Assembly (NCBI GenBank): GCA_031431235.1
Contig: JANPDA010000137.1
Location: 1-36,571 of the forward strand
Reading direction: 5' to 3'
DNA: 36,571 bases
DNA from: JANNSW01 sp031431235
Lineage (GTDB): Bacteria; Pseudomonadota; Alphaproteobacteria; Rhizobiales; Hyphomicrobiaceae
This document shows positions 1-7,175 of this stretch, in pieces. Position 1 is the stretch's first letter; the number at the start of each line of letters is the position of its first letter. Under the pieces are notes generated by a model. It saw only the letters and a program-made list of their open reading frames with translations, did no database searches and was not told where the DNA came from. The translations under genes and the position numbers were made by a program.

Positions 1-232
1 AGCAGGCGTACGGCGTGATCCGGAGCGCGCCGAACGACTCGGTCTTTTCCAGTCCGACCTCGAGCTTGGATATCCGCGCCGTCACCTTGTCGAGGGCCGC
101 GAACACCGCGACCTGGTTGGTGATCCGCTCGGCCACCGCGAGCCCAGGCAGCACGACCGCGGCGAGGCACAGCGCTGCTGCGCCCGCGAGAAGCACTCTG
201 CCGGTCCGTGCTGCACGCTGCTGGTTCATCAT
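1..232 (-). CDS. DUF2155 domain protein, 5' part only (runs off left edge)
   Basis: Reading the minus strand from two adjacent ATG codons (227-232) gives about 77 residues before the window ends. The start is a typical signal peptide: basic residues (RAARTGR), then an Ala/Leu-rich core ending in LAVA. Next comes FAALDKVTARISKLEVGLEK followed by FGALRITPYAC. The pattern LDK-T-RIS...FG-L-ITP-C is the hallmark of DUF2155, a small exported alphaproteobacterial family of unknown function whose members carry conserved cysteines. I infer a periplasmic protein. The first ATG (230-232) has GGGA about eight bases upstream. The C-terminal half is outside the window, so integrity cannot be judged. Confidence 0.8.
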   Translation of the reverse strand, partial: MMNQQRAARTGRVLLAGAAALCLAAVVLPGLAVAERITNQVAVFAALDKVTARISKLEVGLEKTESFGALRITPYAC

Positions 233-607
233 TCACAGTCCCATGGGGCCTACGCGGCCGAATCGCGAAGTCATCCCCGCCGTTCCGACGCGCCATAGCA
301 TGACGCCGCCTCGAACAAAATGCGGCGCCCACGCCCGCCGGCGCGTTGCTCCAGCGGTCGGCCAGGAACATGGCGCCATGGTGACGAGGCGACTACATGG
401 CCACCGCCGCCAAGGTCCGCGCCCGGATCGCACACGCGGGGCATGCCGATACGTTCTGGCTGCGGCAGGCGTTGTTCGAGGGTGGGTGATATGAGGTGGT
501 GCCTGGGCTCGACCGGGCATGCCAGGCTGCGGATGCTATCTACCAGGTGGCTTACATTCGAGGGTTCGTGCATTTTCCACTCAGAGTATGCACAGCGTTG
601 GTCGTAG
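233..607. other. Non-coding or decayed stretch between DUF2155 and the TIR remnant
   Basis: I find no gene here. Open frames on both strands are Arg/Pro/His-rich and resemble no family. The only ATG-started frame with a natural look is 397-489 (30 codons, containing HADTFWLRQALFEGG); it has no recognisable family and no good ribosome binding site. Base composition is less G+C-rich towards 530-600 than in the neighbouring genes. I read it as part of a decayed accessory patch that continues into the TIR remnant. Confidence 0.35.
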
Positions 608-955
608 GGCGTATGGCGGGCAAGATCCATCAACCACCAGCGCGCGGAAAGTTTGAAAGACGCGCGACACCTTGCGACCCTGCTCGACCGAGGGCCATTC
701 AAGGGGCGCGTTTTCATCGATTTGAAGGGCCTCGACGGCCAGTCCGACTGGCTCGGCGAGTTGCAACGGCAGGTGGCCAGCAGCTCTGTCATGGTCTCGG
801 TGATCTGCCCTGGTTGGAGCGAGATCACGGACAACGAAGGCAGGCGCCGGCTCGAGAATTCGAACGATTTCGTTCGGTTCGAGTTGGCGCAAGCCTTCTT
901 GCGCAAGGTGCTTGTTATTCCGGTTCTCGTGGACGGCGCGGCCCCTGCCACCTGA
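608..955 (+). pseudogene. TIR-domain protein remnant, truncated at both ends
   Basis: The open frame from 608 (after a TAG at 605-607) to the TGA at 953-955 encodes a recognisable stretch of the TIR_2 family. It has a beta strand RVFIDLKGLDGQSDWLGEL, a second strand VMVSVICPGWSEI, then NEGRRRLENSNDFVRFEL and a closing strand VLVIPVLVDGA. In intact bacterial TIR proteins the order is an F-I-S-Y-R-R strand, F-x-D, a hydrophobic I-G-P-x-W strand, D-F-V-R-x-E, and I-P-V-L-V-x-G. Here the first strand is degraded (INHQRAES), there is no ATG before it (only a TTG at 653), and the frame stops just after the last strand, so no effector or partner domain follows. TIR domains in bacteria commonly work in anti-phage defence as NAD-consuming enzymes. 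This copy is unlikely to be functional. Confidence 0.65.
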
Positions 956-976
956 CCCCTGGAACCTGAAACCTGC
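942..976. repeat. Heptanucleotide tandem repeat, five copies, CCTG core
   Basis: Five consecutive 7-base units read CCCCTGC, CACCTGA, CCCCTGG, AACCTGA, AACCTGC. The CCTG core recurs exactly every seven bases. The stop codon of the TIR remnant lies at the end of unit 2. A pyrimidine-rich tract (about 1000-1052) follows, up to the abrupt start of toxin homology. Confidence 0.8.
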
Positions 977-1053
977 TTCGGCTTCCGTCTTGCCAGCACG
1001 CTCTAACCTCCTGTCTTTTTTACCTCCTTGCCCCTTGCTGCTCCCGTTGCCCG

Positions 1054-1281
1054 GTGCGGGCCGAGAGCGGTCTTGTCGAAGCGGATCTGGGCGGCGGGCT
1101 CTTCGAGGCCCGCGTCGGCCGGGCTGGTCAGGGTCGGCGCGGCGGCTATCGCGTGCTCTTCGCCTTTCGCTCCGGCGAGCGAGCCGTCTTCCTCTACGGC
1201 TTCGCCAAGAGCGAGCGCGACAAAATCGGTCAGGACGATCTCGCCGAGGTCAGGATGCGGGAGGTCGACTGTGGCACATGA
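1054..1281 (+). CDS. RelE-type toxin (COG4737-like), probably 5'-truncated
   Basis: The frame gives 75 residues from a GTG. It contains GLVEADLGGGLFEARVGRAG, then RGGYRVLFAFRSGERAVFLY and GFAKSERDKIG. These are the core of the RelE/HigB-like toxin family (COG4737), whose members act as ribosome-dependent mRNA interferases or are predicted to. Family members are usually about 100-120 residues and begin with a helix of the type F-x-x-x-W-F-x-R-F-A; that segment is missing. Upstream of the GTG the sequence is pyrimidine-rich and shows no homology and no Shine-Dalgarno site. The C-terminus (DDLAEVRMREVDCGT) also looks shorter than usual. The gene overlaps the antitoxin start by 11 bases, the normal toxin-first arrangement of such pairs. 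I infer an inactive or weakened toxin. Confidence 0.65.
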   Translation: MRAESGLVEADLGGGLFEARVGRAGQGRRGGYRVLFAFRSGERAVFLYGFAKSERDKIGQDDLAEVRMREVDCGT

Positions 1282-1612
1282 GAGACCAGGCAAGCTGACG
1301 CGCCAGCAGGAGGCGCTGCTCGAGACGACACGCGACTTCGTGACGGGCGGGCTTGCGCCGGAGAGCGATCTGAAGAAGCTGACGGTACGGCTGCTCGGCA
1401 AGGACGGCCTGCCGCAGGCGCCATCCTTGTCGGGCGAAGAGATCGCCGATCTGCGCGAGAAGCAGAACGTGAGTCAGGCGATTCTCGCGGCCTATCTGGG
1501 CGTGACCGTCGGCTACCTCTCGCGCCTCGAGCGCGGCAAGGTCGCTCCCTCGAGACCGGTGGCACGGCTCCTCGACATTATCCGCCGGAAGGGGCTGGAA
1601 GCCGTCAGCTGA
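1271..1612 (+). CDS. XRE-family antitoxin (HigA-like, COG2944 type)
   Basis: A GTG start at 1271, inside the end of the toxin gene, gives 113 residues. The C-terminal half is a helix-turn-helix: EEIADLREKQNVSQAILAAY, then LGVTVGYLSRLERGKVAPS and ARLLDIIRRKGLEAV. This pattern is that of the COG2944 regulators paired with RelE-like toxins. The protein would bind the toxin and repress the shared promoter. The N-terminal about 50 residues, including FVTGGLAPESDLKKLTVRLL, form the likely toxin-binding part. Unlike the toxin it looks complete, consistent with selection to keep an antitoxin or with use as a stand-alone regulator. Confidence 0.75.
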   Translation: MAHERPGKLTRQQEALLETTRDFVTGGLAPESDLKKLTVRLLGKDGLPQAPSLSGEEIADLREKQNVSQAILAAYLGVTVGYLSRLERGKVAPSRPVARLLDIIRRKGLEAVS

Positions 1613-1669
1613 AGGGGCGGGTCGCAGGGTGATGACCGCGGGCAGTCGCCACGCAGAAGGTGCGTCGCC

Positions 1670-2431
1670 TCAGATGGCCACCGCCTTCACCCGCAACCGC
1701 ACGTAGTCCGCGCTCCAGCGGCCGGCAGTGTCGCACAGAGCGGGGCGCAGCAGCTCGACCACGTCGGCGAGCACCTCGCCGGAACGCTCCCCGAATTGCT
1801 CGAAGAACGGCTTCCTGAAGGTCATGAGCCAGCCCTCGATGCCGGTCGGCAAGGGTGTGGGCCGGGGAAACAGCCCGATGCGCTCGACATGGAATCCGGA
1901 CGCTTCCAGCATCGCCCGGTACTCCTCGGGCGTCGGATAGAACCAGGGCGCGACGAGGCCGGGATCGCCGCCGTGCAGCTTGGCGGCGGCACGCAACGCC
2001 GTCACGATCGCCGCCACATTGCCGTGCCCGCCGAATTCGGCCACGAGCCGGCCGCCCGGCTTCAGGGCTGCGCGCATGCGCCGTGCCGCCAGCTCGGGCT
2101 CACGGACCCAGTGCAGCACGGCATTGGAGAAAACCGCATCGAACTCGGCCTCGAACGGCAACGTGCGGGCGTCCCCGATCCGCGCGTCCAGCCCACGGGC
2201 TGCGGCGGCCCGGCGCATGTCCTCGCTCACGTCGATGCCGACGACGTCAGCCCCCGTTTCCTGCAGGCGAAGCGTCAGCGCGCCATCGCCGCAGCCGACA
2301 TCGAGGATGCGCTCGCCGGGTTTGGGGTCGAGCCAGGCGAGGATTTCCCCGCCCAGGTCCGAGACGAAGCGGGCGTTGCGGTCATAGGCCGCCGCCGACC
2401 AAGTCTGCACCTCGGGCAGCGTCGATGCCAT
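1670..2431 (-). CDS. Class I SAM-dependent methyltransferase
   Basis: 253 residues with a Rossmann-fold methyltransferase core. Motif I is ILDVGCGDGALTL (residues 42-54), followed by VVGIDVSEDM with the ribose-binding acidic D67. Then come IGDARTLPF, DAVFSNAVLHWV (motif IV region) and LKPGGRLVAEFGG (motif VI). The layout is like trans-aconitate or ubiquinone/menaquinone-type methyltransferases, and the WSAAAYDRNARFV opening is typical of the former. The substrate cannot be read from sequence. It starts nine bases after the NDUFA12 gene ends, on the same strand, so the two are probably co-transcribed. Confidence 0.85.
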   Translation of the reverse strand: MASTLPEVQTWSAAAYDRNARFVSDLGGEILAWLDPKPGERILDVGCGDGALTLRLQETGADVVGIDVSEDMRRAAAARGLDARIGDARTLPFEAEFDAVFSNAVLHWVREPELAARRMRAALKPGGRLVAEFGGHGNVAAIVTALRAAAKLHGGDPGLVAPWFYPTPEEYRAMLEASGFHVERIGLFPRPTPLPTGIEGWLMTFRKPFFEQFGERSGEVLADVVELLRPALCDTAGRWSADYVRLRVKAVAI

Positions 2432-2440
2432 CCTCGCCCT

Positions 2441-2836
2441 CTACTCCGGCCGCCAGGGCCGGTAGTCGCCCCCGGTCGGCTGGCGTTTGCCCCGCGCGAG
2501 GATGCTGCCGCCCGGGCGCTTGGCCTGGGGCGAGCCCGTCGGGTTCTCCTCGTGGGGTCGCTCCCAGGCGCGCGCCTGATAGGCGGCGTCGGGCACGTGA
2601 TCGATGGTGTGATGCAGCCAGCCATGCCAGGCGGGCGAGACCTTGGAGGCTTCCGACAGGTCCTTGTAGACGACCCAGCGTCTGGGCACCGCGAGCGGCC
2701 CGTTGCCACGGCGCTGCAAGAAGTAGCGGTTGCCGAGCTCGTCCTCGCCCACGAGCTTGCCCTGCTTCCAGATGGTGAAGCGGGTGCCGATGGTGTTGCC
2801 CGTCCACCAGGCGAACAGCTCGCGAAAAAGGCCCAT
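2441..2836 (-). CDS. NADH:ubiquinone oxidoreductase accessory subunit, NDUFA12 family
   Basis: The protein contains FAWWTGNTIGTRFTIWKQGK, then VGEDELGNRYF and RRWVVYKDL, with SPAWHGWLHHTIDHVP. This is the signature of NDUFA12 (B17.2), an accessory subunit of respiratory complex I kept in mitochondria and alphaproteobacteria, at the inner membrane. I chose the ATG at 2834-2836, giving 131 residues (MGLFRELFAWW), because family members begin almost directly with the L-x-x-F-x-W-W segment. An upstream ATG at 2867-2869 would add eleven residues (MAQAKRKIGYD) and cannot be excluded. The C-terminal tail (about 45 residues, Pro/Gly/Arg-rich) is low complexity. The methyltransferase gene follows nine bases downstream. 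Confidence 0.88.
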   Translation of the reverse strand: MGLFRELFAWWTGNTIGTRFTIWKQGKLVGEDELGNRYFLQRRGNGPLAVPRRWVVYKDLSEASKVSPAWHGWLHHTIDHVPDAAYQARAWERPHEENPTGSPQAKRPGGSILARGKRQPTGGDYRPWRPE

Positions 2837-2914
2837 GTCGTATCCAATCTTTCGCTTTGCCTGCGCCATATGGACCGGGGTTGATGGCCTGTCCAGAGAG
2901 GGTGGTTGGACCGC

Positions 2915-4753
2915 CTATCCCTCGACCCCCTCCAGCTCGTCGATCATGCGCTCGAGCACGCCCAGCCCCTTCAGCCAGAATTCGGGCCGCGTGGCATCCA
3001 AGCCGAAGGGCTTCAGCAGCTCGGAATGGTGCTTGGAGCCGCCCGCGCGCAGCATGTCGAAGTACTTCGCAACGAAACCGGGATGAGCCTCCTCGTAGAG
3101 CGCGTAGAGCGAGTTGACCAGGCAATCGCCAAACGCATAGGCATAGACGTAGAAAGGCGAGTGGATGAAGTGGGGGATGTAGCACCAGAAGGTCTCGTAG
3201 CCCTCCTTCAGCGCGACCGCCGGGCCGAGGCTCTCCGACTGCACCTCCATCCAGAACCGTCCGAGCTGCTCGCTCGTCAGCTCGCCTTCGCGGCGCGCAT
3301 CGTGGACCTTGCGCTCGAAGGCGTAGAAGGCGATCTGGCGCATCACCGTCGAGATCATGTCCTCGACCTTGGCGGCGAGCAGCGCCTTGCGCTCACGCTG
3401 GCTTCGGGCCTGCGCGAGCAGCGATTTGAAGGTCAGCATCTCGCCGAACACGCTCGCGGTCTCGGCCAGCGTCAAGGGCGTGGGCGCCATCAGCGGTCCC
3501 TGCCCATTGGCGAGCACCTGATGCACGCCATGGCCGAGCTCGTGGGCGAGCGTCATCACGTCGCGCGGCTTGCCGAGATAGTTGAGCAGCACATAGGGGT
3601 GCGCGGAGGGCACGGTCGGATGGGCAAATGCGCCGGGCGACTTGCCTTCGCGCACCGGCGCATCGATCCAGCCCTTCTCGAAGAAATCGCCCGCGATGCT
3701 CGCCATCTCGGGCGAAAAGGTCCTGTAGGCATCGAGCACGGTGCGGCGCGCATCGGCCCAGGGGATCTGGCGGTCGGGCTGCTCGGGAAGCGGCGCGTTG
3801 CGGTCCCAATAGGAAAGCTTGTCCTGCCCGAGCCAGCGTGCCTTCAACGCGTAGTAACGGTGCGCGGTCGAAGCATACTTGCTGCGCACGGCCTCCACCA
3901 GCGCCGCCACCACTTCCGGCTCGACCCGGTTGGCGAGATGGCGCGAGGCCGCGACGTCGCCGAAACCGCGCCAGCGGTCGGAAATCTCCTTGTCCTTGGC
4001 GAGCGTGTTGGTGATGAGGGTGAAGAGGCGTTGATTCTCCTTGAACACCCTGGCGAGGGCTTCCGCCGCCGCCCGCCGGCGCGGCTCCCGCGCGTCGGTC
4101 AGCAGGTTCAACGTCGGCTCCAGCGAGAGGCTCTCGCCCTGCACATCGAAGCGCAACGCCGACATGGTCTCGTTGAAGAGGCGGTTGAAGGCGCCGCGCC
4201 CGGTCACGTGCTTCTCGTGGAACAGCTCCTCGAGCTTCTCGTCGAGCTGGTAGGGCTTCTCGCGGCGCAGATCCTCCAGCCAAGGCCGGTAGTGGGCGAG
4301 CTCGGGCGCCGCGAATGCCGGCTCGAGCGCCATGTCGTCGATGCGGTTGAGCTCCAGCTCGAAAAAGAGGAGATCGGTCGAGATGGTGGTCAGGCGCTCC
4401 TGCATGTCGCCGAAAAACTTCCCGCGCTCGGGGTCGGAGCGGTTGCCGGAATAGTGCAGCACTGCGTAGGAGCCGATCCGGCCGAGCGTGTCCTGCAGAC
4501 TTTCGTAGGCCGCGATCGCCTCGGCGAGCCGGGTGCCGCCCTCGACCAGCTCTCCGAGACGGCCCTGATAGCGCGAGCGCATACCGGCGGAGGCTTTGGC
4601 GGCAGCTGCCAGGTCTGCCTTGAGCTGGGGTGCATCGGGGGCCGCATAGAGATCGGCGAGATCCCACTGCGGCAGTGCGCCCAGATTGGTTGTGCCTCTG
4701 GCTGCCACCTCGGCCGCGTGCATGGCATCGTTGCCTGAATTCGTCGCTCTCAT
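2915..4753 (-). CDS. pepF: M3-family oligoendopeptidase (PepF clade)
   Basis: About 612 residues, the usual size for PepF/M3B metallopeptidases. The zinc-binding motif HELGH sits in VMTLAHELGHGVHQVL. The downstream metal-ligand glutamate lies in LAETASVFGEML, and substrate-binding tyrosines are expected in GGSKHHSELLKPFGLD and the preceding FYVYAYAFGDCLVNSLYALY segment. The enzyme cleaves short peptides in the cytoplasm. The ATG at 4751-4753 is preferred because GAGAAAGAG lies upstream at a suitable distance; a GTG at 4802-4804 would add 17 unconserved residues. The conserved part begins at GALPQWDLADLYAAPD. The 78-base gap to NDUFA12 suggests either read-through or a separate promoter. Confidence 0.9.
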   Translation of the reverse strand: MRATNSGNDAMHAAEVAARGTTNLGALPQWDLADLYAAPDAPQLKADLAAAAKASAGMRSRYQGRLGELVEGGTRLAEAIAAYESLQDTLGRIGSYAVLHYSGNRSDPERGKFFGDMQERLTTISTDLLFFELELNRIDDMALEPAFAAPELAHYRPWLEDLRREKPYQLDEKLEELFHEKHVTGRGAFNRLFNETMSALRFDVQGESLSLEPTLNLLTDAREPRRRAAAEALARVFKENQRLFTLITNTLAKDKEISDRWRGFGDVAASRHLANRVEPEVVAALVEAVRSKYASTAHRYYALKARWLGQDKLSYWDRNAPLPEQPDRQIPWADARRTVLDAYRTFSPEMASIAGDFFEKGWIDAPVREGKSPGAFAHPTVPSAHPYVLLNYLGKPRDVMTLAHELGHGVHQVLANGQGPLMAPTPLTLAETASVFGEMLTFKSLLAQARSQRERKALLAAKVEDMISTVMRQIAFYAFERKVHDARREGELTSEQLGRFWMEVQSESLGPAVALKEGYETFWCYIPHFIHSPFYVYAYAFGDCLVNSLYALYEEAHPGFVAKYFDMLRAGGSKHHSELLKPFGLDATRPEFWLKGLGVLERMIDELEGVEG

Positions 4754-5291
4754 CGCAATGCTCTTTCTCTCGGCCGACGCCCGGCCCGGCTCAACTGCCA
4801 ACACCCGTTCCCGGCGCGCAGTTAGCCCGTCCCCTGCCCATCCATCAAGCCACCGCCCAAACCAGACATCGAGCTCACCCCACCGACTGTCACGCCCGCG
4901 AAGGCGGGCGCCCAGTCGGAACTCCGCGAGCGTGCTGTCGACCCGAGCCCCGTCAGATCAGCCGATGCCCAGCGGGGGCCTTGCGACCCCGGCAAGTCGC
5001 CGGCGTGTCTGGGCGCCCGCCTTCGCGGGCGAGACGGAAGAGAGAGCAAAGCTCGACTCCGGCCCGGAAGTGCGTGCTGGAGCGAATGCCTTGCCCGCCC
5101 GAAGCGCTTCGAAAACGGACAACGATTGGATAATTCCGGCACAGGGAGGCCAAACCTAAGGGAGTTGTTTACCGTTGGCGGGCAGGATGAGCCTCGTTCC
5201 AAGTGGCGGTTGAGGCCGTGGTGTGAGCTGTAGGCTCACGGGTCAGCGGCAGCCGTGTAGATCGTGTAGTTAGAGTGAGTCCAGTAGCGTC
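4754..5291. other. Intergenic region between divergent pepF and the sigma-54 activator gene
   Basis: No gene is supported in these 538 bases. The region holds the inverted-repeat element at 4893-5031 and a small hairpin at 5222-5238 (GTGAGC, five-base loop, GCTCAC). GATAAT, a possible -10 hexamer for the plus strand, lies near 5130, but I see no matching -35. The two outer genes are divergent, so promoters for both should lie here. Confidence 0.5.
4893..5031. repeat. REP/MITE-like element with perfect 23-bp terminal inverted repeats
   Basis: The arm at 4893-4915 is the exact reverse complement of 5009-5031 (23 of 23). Each arm is itself a hairpin: CGCCCGC, loop GAAG, GCGGGCG at 4893-4910, and the mirror at 5014-5031. 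The 93 bases between the arms encode nothing I recognise. Arms of the type CCCGCGAAGGCGGG are a common class of dispersed palindromes in alphaproteobacterial genomes. There is no clear target-site duplication next to the arms. Confidence 0.8.
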
Positions 5292-6803
5292 ATGGCGAAG
5301 CGCGTTCTAGTCGTCGACGATGATCCGGTCCAGCGGCGCCTCCTCGAGGAGGCGATCAAACGGGCCGGCTATGAAACCCGTACCGCCCACAGCGGCACGC
5401 AGGCATTGCAGATCCTGGAAGGCCCCGACGCCACCCAGATCGCGCTCGTCCTGCTCGATCTGGTGATGCCCGACATCCATGGGCTCGCCATTCTCGAGCG
5501 GCTGCAGAACCGGGCCGGCATGCCGCCCGTGATCGTGCAAACGGGCAACGGCTCGGTCGATTCCGCCATCAGTGCCATGCGGGCCGGCGCCGTCGACTTC
5601 GTCGTCAAGCCCGTGTCCCCAGAGCGGCTCGAGGTCTCGATCCGCAACGCCTTGAAAATCGAGGCACTCGCCGTCGAGATCACCCGCATCAAGCGCAAGG
5701 TCGAAGGCAGCCTCACCTTCGACCACATGATCGCTCGCGGCGAAGCCATGGCGAAAGTGCTCTCCCAGGGGCGCCGCGTCGCCAAATCCAACATCCCGGT
5801 GCTGATCGAAGGCGAATCCGGCGTCGGCAAGGAGCTGATCGCCCGCGCCATCCAGGGCGAGAGCGAGCGTGCTGGCCGCCCGTTCGTCACTGTCAACTGC
5901 GGGGCGATCCCGGAAAACCTGGTCGAATCGATCCTGTTCGGTCACGAGAAGGGCTCTTTCACGGGCGCCATCGACAAGCGCATCGGCAAGTTCCAGGAAG
6001 CCGATGGCGGCACGTTGTTTCTCGACGAGGTCGGCGAGCTGCCACTCGACGTCCAGGTGAAGCTGCTGCGGGCGATCCAGGAAGGCGAGATCGATCCGGT
6101 CGGCTCGAAGAAGCCGGTCAACGTCAATTTCCGCCTCGTCTCCGCGACCAACCGCGACATGATCCAGCTGGTCAAGGAAGGCAAGTTCCGCGAGGACCTC
6201 TACTACCGGCTGAACGTCTTCCCGATCTGGGTGCCGCCGCTGCGTAACCGTCTGCAGGACGTGCCCGACCTCGCCCGCCACTTCCTCGCGCGCTTCGCGG
6301 TCGAAGAGGGCAAGCGGGTCGATGGGTTCGAGCCCGACGTGCTCGAGCTGTTGATGAGCTATTTCTGGCCCGGCAATGTGCGCCAGCTCGAAAATGCCGT
6401 CTTCCGCGCCGTGGTGCTGGCCGATGGGCCGATGCTGACGGTCGCGGAGTTCCCCCAGATCGCCGCCCATGTGGAAGGCTTCAGCACCCAGGTTCCCGCC
6501 GCGCCCGCCTTCGTCGACAAGCGGGTCATCTACACCGGGCCGGCACTGATCGGTGCCGAGCAGATCGTGCCCAACACGATCGAGCTCGCCGCGGCAGGCT
6601 CGCCCTCCACACTCGGCATTCAAGCGATCACCAGCGACGGCGAGATCCGGTTGCTCGAGGACGTCGAAGCCGACATGATCCGCCTGGCGCTGGGGCGCTA
6701 CCGCGGCCATATGACCGAGGTCGCCAAGCGCCTGGGCATCGGCCGCTCGACGCTCTATCGCAAAATGCAGGTCTATGGGCTCGAGGAACGGGCCGTCGGG
6801 TGA
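5292..6803 (+). CDS. NtrC-family sigma-54-dependent response regulator
   Basis: 503 residues in three domains. The receiver (1-120) begins VLVVDDDPVQRRLLEE, has the phosphoacceptor D56 in LLDLVMPD and the conserved lysine K106 in VVKPVSP. The AAA+ domain (about 143-380) has Walker A GESGVGKE (174-181), the sigma-54 contact loop GSFTGA (221-226), Walker B TLFLDEVGE and the sensor/arginine-finger stretch FREDLYYRLNVFPI. A Fis-type helix-turn-helix ends the protein (EVAKRLGIGRSTLYRKM). It would activate sigma-54 promoters when phosphorylated. About 70 unconserved residues (400-450) link the AAA+ and DNA-binding parts. No histidine kinase gene is adjacent, so the signal is unknown. GSFTGA instead of GAFTGA is a tolerated variant. 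Confidence 0.92.
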   Translation: MAKRVLVVDDDPVQRRLLEEAIKRAGYETRTAHSGTQALQILEGPDATQIALVLLDLVMPDIHGLAILERLQNRAGMPPVIVQTGNGSVDSAISAMRAGAVDFVVKPVSPERLEVSIRNALKIEALAVEITRIKRKVEGSLTFDHMIARGEAMAKVLSQGRRVAKSNIPVLIEGESGVGKELIARAIQGESERAGRPFVTVNCGAIPENLVESILFGHEKGSFTGAIDKRIGKFQEADGGTLFLDEVGELPLDVQVKLLRAIQEGEIDPVGSKKPVNVNFRLVSATNRDMIQLVKEGKFREDLYYRLNVFPIWVPPLRNRLQDVPDLARHFLARFAVEEGKRVDGFEPDVLELLMSYFWPGNVRQLENAVFRAVVLADGPMLTVAEFPQIAAHVEGFSTQVPAAPAFVDKRVIYTGPALIGAEQIVPNTIELAAAGSPSTLGIQAITSDGEIRLLEDVEADMIRLALGRYRGHMTEVAKRLGIGRSTLYRKMQVYGLEERAVG

Positions 6804-6852
6804 GTTGATGAATGCCGGCGGCACCGGGTGCTCTCCTCCCCAGTGCGGCCGC

Positions 6853-6910
6853 AGTGGCGAATGCGCTAACAGGCTTTCAGCCAGGAGCGCATTCGCCGCT
6901 TTACTTTTTG
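6853..6910 (+). terminator. Probable Rho-independent terminator of the sigma-54 activator gene
   Basis: A 12-bp perfect stem, GGCGAATGCGCT (6856-6867) with AGCGCATTCGCC (6886-6897), extends to 15 bp with one G-T pair (6853-6900). The loop is 18 bases. The stem is followed by TTTACTTTTTG. It lies 50 bases after the stop codon. The long loop makes it less ideal than a textbook terminator. Confidence 0.55.
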
Positions 6911-6929
6911 CAGTGCAACATGATATAGA
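6900..6929 (+). promoter_or_regulatory. Possible sigma-70 promoter for the DEAD-box helicase gene
   Basis: TTTACT (6900-6905) and TATAGA (6924-6929) are separated by 18 bases, in an A+T-rich patch directly after the terminator-like stem. Transcription would start near 6936 and give a leader of about 240 bases. This is judged by eye only. Confidence 0.4.
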
Positions 6930-7175
6930 GTCGTATCGCCCCAAACCGGGACGACCATCGGCGTTCCAGCCGCGTGAAGGATCAGTGTTCAGGGCAACCC
7001 AACCGGGCGCCCTCGTTCGGTCCTCCTGTCGAGCGCCTCTGCAACCACTCATCCGACAGCCCAGGTCACGCGGGGCAGGTCCCAGCAAACGCCGCGTCCA
7101 TCGCGCGCGCTTCCGCGGGTCATTCGCCATGAGGCGATGATCCATGCGGCGGCATCGCGCGCTGCGGCATCAATC
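6930..7175 (+). promoter_or_regulatory. Long untranslated leader ahead of the helicase gene
   Basis: No protein is supported in this stretch. If the promoter at 6900-6929 is right, it is a 5' untranslated region of about 240 bases. RNA helicase genes of the cold-shock type often have such long, structured leaders through which temperature controls expression. I see short self-complementary pieces but no recognised riboswitch. Confidence 0.35.

Noticed and set aside
397..489. A 30-codon frame ending HADTFWLRQALFEGG.
   Set aside because: The translation looks fairly natural but there is no ribosome site, no family and it lies in a decayed patch; evidence is too weak to call a gene.
2906..4738. 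A 610-codon plus-strand open frame opposite pepF.
   Set aside because: Antisense of a gene with an intact HELGH protease; the product has no recognisable domain.
5307..7145. A 612-codon minus-strand open frame opposite the sigma-54 activator.
   Set aside because: Antisense shadow; the plus-strand gene is unmistakable.
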